A stretch of DNA of 5,849 nucleotides from JBBQKP01 sp038326995 (GTDB lineage Bacteria; Planctomycetota; Phycisphaerae; Tepidisphaerales; Tepidisphaeraceae), in the NCBI GenBank assembly GCA_038326995.1, contig JBBQKP010000212.1, positions 1 through 5,849 on the forward strand, read 5' to 3'. Positions within the stretch are counted from its first letter, which is position 1. Every line of letters begins with the position of its first letter. The notes below the pieces were generated by a model. It saw only the letters and a program-made list of their open reading frames with translations. It made no database searches and was not told the origin of the DNA. Shown piece after piece: positions 1-5,162 of this stretch. The position numbers were made by a program, and so were the translations under genes.

Positions 1-3
1 ATA

Positions 4-1197
4 TTGACCGTCGATCAAGTGTTGAGCCCCTACATCTGGGTGTTCATGCTGGCGTTTCTTGTGTCGATCGTCTTCACGCCGATTCTGAGACAAGTCGCGA
101 TTTACTACGACGTGGTCGATCGCCCGGACGCCAGGAAAATGCACCGCGAACCTGTCGCATATCTGGGCGGAGTGGCGGTATTTCTCGGCTGGATGGTCGC
201 GGTGGTGGTGAGTCAATTTCTCTATCCGCACGGCGGAAATCCGCTGTCGGGCCATATCCGAATGCCCATCTGGATCGTGCTCGGAGCGACGATCATCGTG
301 CTTCTGGGGCTCATGGACGATCTGAAAAGCCTCAGGCCTCGATTCAAGATTTACTGTCAGGTCCTGGCAGCGGTCGTTCTGCTGGCGGCGGGCATCGGCG
401 ACGACGTGACGGGAATATTTGTCAATAACGTCATCACTCGACTCGATTTACGCCTTGGCATCAGCCTCGACGGGACGGCGGCGTGGTGGGCGATCAAACT
501 CACGAGCTGGATCTTCGGCATCGGATTGGTCGTCTTCTGCTGCAACGCGACCAATCTGATGGACGGTTTGGACGGCCTGTGCAGCGGCGTCACCGCGATC
601 ATCGCGCTGGGCTATGTCGGGTTGGCCGTCTATGTCGCCCAGTTCATGCGGGTGGGCGATCTTGAGCAGGTCAACACCGACGCCGTGCGGATTGTGCTGG
701 CAGTAGCGCTGCTCGGGGCGGTATTGGGTTTCGTGCCGCATAATTTCAATCCCGCGTCGATCTTCATGGGCGATACCGGCAGCCTGTTCCTGGGCTTCAT
801 GATGGCGACGCTGATTTTGCTGCTGGGCGAAGTCGACGGCCGATGGCTTCTGGCGTCGCTGGTTATGTTCTCCCTGCCGGTGCTGGATACGGCCTTGGCC
901 TTCACCCGACGCTGGCTGAAGGGCCGATCAATCTTCGCGCCCGATAAACTGCATTTTCACCATCAACTCGTTGCACGCGGCCTGTCGGTCAAGCAGGCGG
1001 TCTTGGTCGAATACGGCCTGGCAATTTTCTTCGTCATGGCGGGTTTCACGATGGTGCTCATCCGCACGCGATATGCCGTCGCGATGTATCTGGTGCTGTT
1101 CGCGTTTATCGTCGTGGCGGCGTTCAAGATCGGCATGGTCCACGAGCGCCTCAGGCCAGAAGATTGGGACGCGGAAGCGGACGACTCTGAGGCATAA
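4..1197 (+). CDS. WecA/MraY-family undecaprenyl-phosphate sugar-1-phosphate transferase
   Basis: Integral membrane enzyme that moves a sugar-1-phosphate (typically GlcNAc-1-P) from a UDP-sugar to undecaprenyl phosphate, the first step of lipid-linked glycan synthesis. It has about ten hydrophobic segments spread over 397 residues. Family motifs are visible in order: VDRPDARKMHREP near residues 38-50, the Asp pair D105-D106 in GLMDDLKSLRPR, the NATNLMDGLDGL motif at 181-192, FNPASIFMGDTGS at 248-260, and the cytoplasmic histidine motif HFHH at 317-320. The VDRPDxRKxH and HFHH forms favour the WecA/TagO/Rfe branch over peptidoglycan MraY. An acidic tail (EDWDAEADDSEA) follows the last membrane segment. 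The TTG start at 4 gives a normal-length N-terminus before the first membrane helix, but the frame is open to base 1, so an upstream start outside the window cannot be excluded. ugd follows 188 bp downstream, which fits a polysaccharide locus. The sugar specificity is not readable from the sequence. Confidence 0.92.
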   Translation: MTVDQVLSPYIWVFMLAFLVSIVFTPILRQVAIYYDVVDRPDARKMHREPVAYLGGVAVFLGWMVAVVVSQFLYPHGGNPLSGHIRMPIWIVLGATIIVLLGLMDDLKSLRPRFKIYCQVLAAVVLLAAGIGDDVTGIFVNNVITRLDLRLGISLDGTAAWWAIKLTSWIFGIGLVVFCCNATNLMDGLDGLCSGVTAIIALGYVGLAVYVAQFMRVGDLEQVNTDAVRIVLAVALLGAVLGFVPHNFNPASIFMGDTGSLFLGFMMATLILLLGEVDGRWLLASLVMFSLPVLDTALAFTRRWLKGRSIFAPDKLHFHHQLVARGLSVKQAVLVEYGLAIFFVMAGFTMVLIRTRYAVAMYLVLFAFIVVAAFKIGMVHERLRPEDWDAEADDSEA

Positions 1198-1372
1198 AAC
1201 GCCTAAGCATTCGGCCTGTCTTTTCATGTAAAAATTGAAGCAGAAATTCAGGTCCGAATTCGTTATCGGTGAACTCAGCATTTGTTGCCCGTGGCATCTG
1301 CTCTTCACTCCGAATACGTTTTCGCCGATACTCTTCCATAACGACGGCTCGTTTTCCCGTTCAGTCACTCAT

Positions 1373-1376
1373 AGGA
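1373..1376 (+). promoter_or_regulatory. Ribosome-binding site deciding the ugd start
   Basis: AGGA with a 9-nt spacer to ATG 1386. It supports the shorter protein over the in-frame ATG at 1269, which would add 39 residues without resemblance to the family. Confidence 0.6.
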
Positions 1377-1385
1377 TCATTCACA

Positions 1386-2741
1386 ATGGACGTTACAATC
1401 ATCGGTTGCGGTTATGTCGGCCTGGTCACAGGAGTCTGTCTCGCATCGCTCGGTCACACCGTTCGCGGCGTGGAGAAGGATCAGAAGAAACTCGCCACGC
1501 TTCAGCGCGGCGAGTGCCCGATCTTCGAGCCGGGCCTGCATGATTTGCTGCAGGAAACCCTCGCGTCGAACGCGATCAACTTTACCGACAACGTGAGTCA
1601 GGCAGTAAAGGAAGCCGAGGTCGTATTTCTATGCGTCGGCACTCCGCCCAGGCCCGACGGCACGGTCGATATGTCCTGGCTCGAAGGCGCGGGCAAGGAA
1701 GTGTGCGACGCGCTGGCGGAACTTAAGAACGAGTGGCTCGTCACGATCATCGTCAAGTCGACAGTTCCGGCGGGTACGAACCGCAAGTTGTCAAACTATC
1801 TCAAACAGCAGGCGCCGGGCGCACACTTTGCCGTCGTCAGCAACCCCGAATTTCTGAAAGAAGGCACGGCCGTTCAGGACTGCCTTAATCCCGACCGCAT
1901 CGTCATCGGCGGCGAATCGCCCGAGGCGTTCCGCATGATGCGGCGTCTGTACGACCCGCTGGTTCGACGCGAAGAAAATTTCATCACCATGAACTGGGAG
2001 TCGAGCGAGCTGACAAAGTACGCAGCGAACTCCATGCTCGCGGCGCGTATCAGCTTTATGAATGAACTCACAATCCTGTGCGAGCACTATAACGCCGACA
2101 TTGAAGATATCCGAAAGGGCATGGGCTCAGACGCTCGTATCGGCCCGGCGTTTCTTCGCGCCGGCTGCGGCTACGGTGGCTCGTGCTTCCCCAAAGACGT
2201 CGCCGCGATGGAGCATATCTCCAGGCAAGCGGGATATGAAAATTTGTTCGTCGACGCGATCATGAAGGTGAACGCGAATCAGAAGAAGCGGTTCGTGCAG
2301 AAGATTGCAGACAAGCTCGGCCGACCTATCTCCGGTGCGACGATTGCGGTGTGGGGTCTGGCGTTCAAGGCCGACACCGATGACGTGCGCGAGAGTGCCG
2401 CCATCGACGTGATCAAGTATCTGATCGAGCGTGGTGCGATAGTGCGTGCACATGATTACAAGGGCATGGACAACATGAAGTCTTATTTCAAGGAAGGTGT
2501 GGAGTGGTGTCTTGATCCGGTGACCGCGGCCGCGGGTGCGGATGCGGTGGCGCTGGTGACGGATTGGCCGCAGTACACGACGCTTCCGTTCCGCAAGATC
2601 GCAGCGACGATGAACGCGCCGATTATCTTCGACGGCCGAAATTGCCTGAACCGCGACGTGATGCGTGAGAACGGGTTCCAGTATTATCCGATGGGTCGCC
2701 CGCCGGTGGAGAAGGAACTCAGGCTCAAGGCGCGAAACTGA
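1386..2741 (+). CDS. ugd: UDP-glucose 6-dehydrogenase
   Basis: Cytosolic enzyme that oxidises UDP-glucose to UDP-glucuronate with two NAD+, supplying uronic acids for capsule, exopolysaccharide or LPS-type glycans. The 451-residue protein has the N-terminal Rossmann site GCGYVG (7-12), the VGTP loop (84-87), KSTVPAGT (124-131), NPEFLKEG (153-160), the central-helix ELTKYAAN (208-215) with the conserved lysine, and the catalytic cysteine motif GYGGSCFPKD (262-271, C267). The C-terminal UDP-binding domain carries GLAFKADTDDVRES and an FDGRN motif near the end. The frame is open upstream to 1269, but I chose ATG 1386 because the Rossmann strand begins right there and an AGGA ribosome-binding site (1373-1376) sits 9 nt before it. 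Related dehydrogenases (GDP-mannose, UDP-ManNAc) share the fold. The motif set fits UDP-glucose best, although substrate was not tested. Confidence 0.95.
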   Translation: MDVTIIGCGYVGLVTGVCLASLGHTVRGVEKDQKKLATLQRGECPIFEPGLHDLLQETLASNAINFTDNVSQAVKEAEVVFLCVGTPPRPDGTVDMSWLEGAGKEVCDALAELKNEWLVTIIVKSTVPAGTNRKLSNYLKQQAPGAHFAVVSNPEFLKEGTAVQDCLNPDRIVIGGESPEAFRMMRRLYDPLVRREENFITMNWESSELTKYAANSMLAARISFMNELTILCEHYNADIEDIRKGMGSDARIGPAFLRAGCGYGGSCFPKDVAAMEHISRQAGYENLFVDAIMKVNANQKKRFVQKIADKLGRPISGATIAVWGLAFKADTDDVRESAAIDVIKYLIERGAIVRAHDYKGMDNMKSYFKEGVEWCLDPVTAAAGADAVALVTDWPQYTTLPFRKIAATMNAPIIFDGRNCLNRDVMRENGFQYYPMGRPPVEKELRLKARN

Positions 2742-2776
2742 TCACGACTGCGCAATTGCGATAGTTCGAAACAAAA

Positions 2777-2810
2777 CACCTGCCCAATCGAATTGGGCAG
2801 GTGCTTTATT
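2777..2810 (+). terminator. Rho-independent terminator after ugd
   Basis: Perfect 12-bp stem: CACCTGCCCAAT (2777-2788), loop CGA, ATTGGGCAGGTG (2792-2803), followed by the T-rich CTTTATT. An A-rich ACAAAA precedes it, so it could also act on the minus strand. It lies 36 bp after the ugd stop and separates the glycan genes from the ribosomal operon. Confidence 0.88.
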
Positions 2811-2988
2811 TGTTAGGCATACGACTACATTTATGGCTGAATTATGTGATCCGTCGCGTCGGCTCTTTTTTGGCCTTAAAATGTAACTGTTGGGGTCGAT
2901 TTCGTGAGTTTATGTAAGATTCATGGCGCAAGACAAAGAGTTGTTGGCGTTCGCGGTCGTTTTGGGTGTTTTTTCGCTTGCACACCTC

Positions 2989-3016
2989 TTGCTCGCCCGG
3001 CCGACCTGTGTATACT
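2989..3016 (+). promoter_or_regulatory. Candidate sigma70-type promoter for rpsP-trmD-rplS
   Basis: TTGCTC (2989-2994), a 16-nt spacer, then TATACT (3011-3016), which matches TATAAT at five of six positions. The -35 is weak (TTG only). Transcription would begin near 3023, giving a leader of about 90 nt before rpsP. This is inferred from the match alone. Confidence 0.45.
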
Positions 3017-3019
3017 CGC

Positions 3020-3110
3020 CGATTCGCGTGATGGAAAGTGCGTTTCGAAGCGGCGTCGCTTCGATTCGCATGATGGAGACCGTCGTAAGCTGTCAAGTAC
3101 TGGAGACCGT
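3020..3110 (+). promoter_or_regulatory. Repeat-bearing leader of rpsP with hairpin
   Basis: Two nested direct-repeat pairs are visible. CGATTCGCGTGATGGA at 3020-3035 recurs with one change at 3062-3077 (42-nt period). TGGAGACCGT at 3074-3083 recurs exactly at 3101-3110 (27-nt period), and the second copy contains the rpsP Shine-Dalgarno GGAG. Between the first pair is a hairpin, TCGAAGCG (3045-3052) with CGCTTCGA (3057-3064) around a GCGT loop region. The arrangement suggests a translational control leader, but I know no family that matches it. Confidence 0.4.
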
Positions 3111-3113
3111 GTT

Positions 3114-3428
3114 ATGGCCGTATGTCTGAGACTCAAACGATTGGGCCGCCGAAATCGGCCGTTTTACCGACTTCATGCCTGCGATTCACGTAGCCCGATC
3201 GACGGCCGCGTGATCGAACAGCTTGGTTACTACGACCCGATCGGCAAAGACGAAGCCAAGCAGTTCGTCGCCGATCTTGATCGATGCAAATACTGGCTCG
3301 ACGTCGGCGCTCAGCCCAGCCAGACTGTCAGCAGCCTCCTGAAGAAAAAGGGCCTTGATCACAAGGGCCTGAACCTTCCTAAACCCGGCAAACCCAAGCC
3401 CAAGCCCGTCGAAGAAAAGAAGGCTTAG
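3114..3428 (+). CDS. rpsP: 30S ribosomal protein S16
   Basis: Small-subunit protein that binds 16S rRNA early in 30S assembly. The 104-residue product has the S16 signature: basic start with RLKRLGRRNRPFYRL (6-20), then DSRSPIDGRVIEQLGYYDP, and the YWLDVGAQPSQTVSSLLKKKGL segment that closes the fold. The family is usually about 80-90 residues; the excess is a Lys/Pro-rich tail (KPGKPKPKPVEEKKA). Residue 4 is Cys, where Lys or Arg is usual. ATG 3114 is chosen because the S16 fold begins there and GGAG (3102-3105) is 8 nt upstream. The same frame is open back to 2904, but that extension has no family counterpart. It is the first gene of an rpsP-trmD-rplS operon. Confidence 0.95.
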   Translation: MAVCLRLKRLGRRNRPFYRLHACDSRSPIDGRVIEQLGYYDPIGKDEAKQFVADLDRCKYWLDVGAQPSQTVSSLLKKKGLDHKGLNLPKPGKPKPKPVEEKKA

Positions 3429-3467
3429 GTTGCGGTGAGAATCGAGTGAGGTGAAGGCTTTCTTAGG

Positions 3468-3505
3468 GTAACTGGTGACGAGTAACTGGTGACGAGTAAC
3501 TGGTG
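3468..3505 (+). repeat. Heptad/14-nt tandem repeat at the trmD start
   Basis: GTAACTGGTGACGA occurs at 3468-3481 and 3482-3495, then a partial GTAACTGGTG at 3496-3505. Each 14-mer is itself two related 7-mers (GTAACTG and GTGACGA). The last partial copy supplies the GTG start of trmD, and its TAA (3497-3499) is an in-frame stop two codons before that start. Confidence 0.9.
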
Positions 3506-4222
3506 TCCGAACCTCTCCCTCCTATCTCTCCCGTCCTCCGCATCGACATCCTGACTCTGTTCCCGCCCATGTTCGAGCAGGTTCTGGGCACGAGCATCCC
3601 GAAAAGGGCGGCCGACAAGGGAATCGTCTCCTACCACCTGCACGACATCCGTGAGTGTGCCACCGACGCCCACAGAAGCGTCGATGACAAACCCTTTGGC
3701 GGCGGACCCGGAATGGTCATGATGGCCCCGGTCATCTGCGACGCGATCGACAAGGCCTCGGCTCAGGACGTTCGAAAGCCGAAGCTGATCATCATGAGCC
3801 CGCAAGGCCGCGTGCTCGATCAGAAGATGGTTAAGGAACTCGCGGGCGAATCCCGGATCATGCTCCTGGCGGGCAGGTACGAGGGAATCGACGAGCGTGT
3901 CCTGGAGCTCACCGGTGCGACCGAACTCAGCATCGGCGATTACGTTCTGTCGGGCGGCGAACTCGCGGCGATGGTCGTCATCGACGCAGTGGTTCGAACC
4001 CTGCCGGGTGTACTCGGTGCTCACGACGGCGCGGCCGACGAAACGTTCAAGGACGACCTGCTCGAACACCCGCAATACACTCGCCCGCGTGAATACAAAG
4101 GCCTGGAAGTTCCCGACATCCTCCTCAGTGGCAATCACAAAAATATCGCACTCTGGAGACAGCAACAACGCCTCGAACGAACGAAAAAAAAACGGCCCGA
4201 CTTGCTGATCAAAAAAAACTAG
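3503..4222 (+). CDS. trmD: tRNA (guanine-37-N1)-methyltransferase
   Basis: SPOUT-class enzyme that uses S-adenosylmethionine to methylate G37 next to the anticodon of certain tRNAs, preventing +1 frameshifting. The 239-residue protein shows RIDILTLFPPMF (13-24), DDKPFGGGPGMV (61-72), SPQG (99-102), the trefoil-knot SAM-site elements GRYEGIDERV (124-133) and SIGDYVLSGGELA (143-155), R165 in VVRTLPGVLG, and the HPQYTRP and LLSGNH motifs. The start must precede R13. An in-frame TAA lies at 3497-3499, leaving GTG 3503 (or non-standard CTG 3500) as the only option. No clear Shine-Dalgarno is present and the start sits in a tandem repeat. At the position of the E. coli catalytic D169, hand alignment places E180, with D179 adjacent. 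The 3' end has an A9 and an A8 run. rimM, normally between rpsP and trmD, is absent from the 74-bp gap. Confidence 0.96.
   Translation: MSEPLPPISPVLRIDILTLFPPMFEQVLGTSIPKRAADKGIVSYHLHDIRECATDAHRSVDDKPFGGGPGMVMMAPVICDAIDKASAQDVRKPKLIIMSPQGRVLDQKMVKELAGESRIMLLAGRYEGIDERVLELTGATELSIGDYVLSGGELAAMVVIDAVVRTLPGVLGAHDGAADETFKDDLLEHPQYTRPREYKGLEVPDILLSGNHKNIALWRQQQRLERTKKKRPDLLIKKN
4184..4219 (+). other. Two A-runs and a slippery-type heptamer at the trmD 3' end
   Basis: Nine A (4184-4192) encode three Lys. Eight A (4211-4218) followed by C form zero-frame A-AAA-AAC directly before the TAG stop. A -1 shift at either place opens a frame that ends at TGA 4288-4290, overlapping the rplS start as ATGA. 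The runs are seen; use as a frameshift site is only inference. Confidence 0.45.
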
Positions 4223-4286
4223 TTCACTCGCGAATCTACAATAAGCAAATCACCCGTTTAGCAAGTATCACCTCTTTCAAGACCTC

Positions 4287-4679
4287 ATGATCAACCGACT
4301 CGTCAAACTCGTTGAAGACCCGCACCTCAAGGCCGACGCTCCCAAGTTCGATGTCGGCGACACAGTCGATGTGCACTGCAAGATCATCGAAGGCGAGAAA
4401 GAGCGCATTCAGATTTTCAGCGGTACCGTCATCATGCGTCAGGGCCGCGGCCTGACCGAGACGTTCACCGTCCGACGCATCGTGCTTAACGAAGGCGTCG
4501 AGCGAATTTTTCCGGTCCACTCCCCGAACATCGTCAAGCTCAGCGTGAAGCGTGGCGGCAAGACCCGCCGTGCCAAGCTCATGTACCTGCGCGATCGCGT
4601 CGGCAAGAGCACCCGCCTGGCGGACAGCGACAAGCCCGGCACGAAGAAGGCCCGCGCCGCCGCCGAGGCCGCGAACTGA
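4287..4679 (+). CDS. rplS: 50S ribosomal protein L19
   Basis: Large-subunit protein located at the 30S-50S interface. The 130-residue product carries the L19 core in order: FDVGDTVDVHCKIIEGEKERIQIFSGTVI (about 21-49), RGRGLTETFTVRRI (53-66), GVERIFPVHSPNIVKLSVKRGG (70-91), and RRAKLMYLRDRVGKSTRL (93-110). The family is usually about 115 residues. The surplus is an Ala/Lys-rich C-terminal tail (KKARAAAEAAN), echoing the tailed S16 of the same operon. ATG 4287 begins the normal L19 N-terminus. Upstream, ACCTCTTTCAAGACCTC has no Shine-Dalgarno and in fact resembles anti-Shine-Dalgarno sequence, so initiation may depend on coupling to trmD or on leaderless-like features. It is the last gene before a strong terminator. 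Confidence 0.96.
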   Translation: MINRLVKLVEDPHLKADAPKFDVGDTVDVHCKIIEGEKERIQIFSGTVIMRQGRGLTETFTVRRIVLNEGVERIFPVHSPNIVKLSVKRGGKTRRAKLMYLRDRVGKSTRLADSDKPGTKKARAAAEAAN

Positions 4680-4743
4680 ATCGTCAGCATCCCGGCCTCT
4701 TGATCGAGACCGTGCGATGTTTTCGATCGACTACGAAATTTAG

Positions 4744-4776
4744 CAGCCCGCGCGATTCGTCGCGCGGGCTGTTTTT
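4744..4776 (+). terminator. Rho-independent terminator after rplS
   Basis: Perfect 12-bp stem CAGCCCGCGCGA (4744-4755), TTCG tetraloop, TCGCGCGGGCTG (4760-4771), then TTTTT (4772-4776). It ends the rpsP-trmD-rplS operon and insulates the thiamin gene. Confidence 0.95.
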
Positions 4777-4817
4777 CGCTCGTGAACTAAATTTTCGATT
4801 CACCACGCGCACGCCGC

Positions 4818-4846
4818 TTGTATGACCAGACTTGTTGGCCTAAAAT
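4818..4846 (+). promoter_or_regulatory. Candidate thiC promoter
   Basis: TTGTAT (4818-4823), a 17-nt spacer and TAAAAT (4841-4846, five of six matches to TATAAT). The expected transcription start near 4852-4853 falls directly before the first riboswitch helix at 4854, which supports the call. Confidence 0.6.
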
Positions 4847-4850
4847 TTAT

Positions 4851-4976
4851 CAACGCTCGGGGCGTCCTGCACTTTCGTGTGCAGGGCTGAGATGTACCCG
4901 TAGTGAAGGACTCGTCGATTCGTCGGCCTGTTCTTCGCCTGGAACCTGACCCGGATCATGCCGGCGGAGGGAAGCG
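4851..4976 (+). promoter_or_regulatory. TPP riboswitch (THI box) aptamer controlling thiC
   Basis: RNA aptamer that binds thiamin pyrophosphate and turns down thiamin synthesis genes. Visible parts: P1 CGCT (4854-4857) with AGCG (4973-4976); P2 CGGG (4858-4861) with CCCG (4897-4900); P3 CCTGCAC (4866-4872) with GTGCAGG (4879-4885); the pyrimidine-sensing CTGAGA (4887-4892); P4 CCT (4945-4947) with AGG (4968-4970); P5 CCGG (4951-4954) with CCGG (4961-4964); and the diphosphate-side consensus GGATCATGCCGGCGGAGGGA. It sits upstream of thiC, the most common target. Odd point: with the standard P2, about 40 nt separate P2 and P4, a junction that is normally only a few bases. This insert can fold on itself (GTGAAG 4903-4908 with CTTCGC 4933-4938, one G-U pair). 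Confidence 0.95.
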
Positions 4977-5020
4977 AACCATTTGCCCTTTACTAAAGGG
5001 TTTTCATTGGTTGCTTTTTT
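4974..5020 (+). terminator. Putative TPP-controlled terminator (expression platform)
   Basis: Core hairpin CCCTTT (4986-4991), ACT loop, AAAGGG (4995-5000). An outer stem GC(G)AACCA (4974-4981) pairs with TGGTTGC (5008-5014) and is followed directly by six T (5015-5020). The aptamer's own GGAGGG (4966-4971) can also pair with CCCTTT, giving a plausible antiterminator when TPP is absent. The pairing is visible; the switching logic is inferred. Confidence 0.6.
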
Positions 5021-5060
5021 GCGCTCGCACGACACCTCGATTCAGGCGTGTCAATTTAGT

Positions 5061-5099
5061 CACCCGATTCAGACACCCGATTCAGACACCCGATTCAAA
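5061..5099 (+). repeat. Three-copy 13-bp tandem repeat in the thiC leader
   Basis: CACCCGATTCAGA at 5061-5073 and 5074-5086, then CACCCGATTCAAA at 5087-5099. A degenerate relative (CACCTCGATTCAGG, 5033-5046) lies upstream and a decayed fourth unit (CTCCCGA) follows at 5100. It lies between the terminator and thiC, so it would be transcribed only in read-through RNA. Confidence 0.9.
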
Positions 5100-5162
5100 C
5101 TCCCGAACTTTCAGGAAACTGTCGCCTGAAATCACACCGCACCTCTTTCCCAAAACACCATC

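Larger units (their letters stand above)
2742..3113 (+). other. Intergenic region between ugd and rpsP
   Basis: A 372-bp gap without a convincing gene. It holds the ugd terminator, an AT-rich stretch (about 2811-2925) in which I see no recognisable element, a candidate promoter (2989-3016) and the repeat-rich rpsP leader. A 68-codon frame at 2923-3129 encodes a hydrophobic stretch, but it runs across the promoter candidate and into the rpsP start, and I do not treat it as a gene. Confidence 0.7.
4680..5162 (+). other. Intergenic region between rplS and thiC
   Basis: A 483-bp gap filled by regulatory DNA rather than genes: the rplS terminator, a short featureless stretch (4777-4817), the thiC promoter, the TPP aptamer, a terminator-type expression platform, a 13-bp tandem repeat (5061-5099), and about 60 bp before the thiC ATG with no visible Shine-Dalgarno. 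An 87-codon frame starting inside the aptamer (4903) ends at a TGA overlapping the thiC ATG, but it has no protein-like features. Confidence 0.8.

Noticed and set aside
1198..1240. Weak GCC/GGC hairpin with a T-run after the transferase gene, and a TTGAAG -35-like site
   Set aside because: The stem is only 3-4 bp and no matching -10 lies at proper spacing, so neither a terminator nor a promoter can be supported.
1269..1385. 39-residue N-terminal extension of ugd
   Set aside because: It has no family similarity and precedes a Rossmann motif that should be at the N-terminus; ATG 1386 has the better ribosome-binding site.
2833..2886. 17-codon frame in the ugd-rpsP gap
   Set aside because: Too short, with no ribosome-binding site and no recognisable peptide.
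2904..3113. 70-residue N-terminal extension of rpsP
   Set aside because: S16 begins at MAVCLRLKR with a good Shine-Dalgarno. The upstream part is leader sequence with repeats.
2923..3129. 68-codon + strand frame with a hydrophobic N-terminal stretch
   Set aside because: It spans the candidate rpsP promoter and leader and ends inside rpsP in another frame. It has no convincing ribosome-binding site, and its second half is made of the leader repeats.
3425..4168. 247-codon minus-strand frame
   Set aside because: Antisense shadow of trmD, whose motifs are unmistakable on the + strand.
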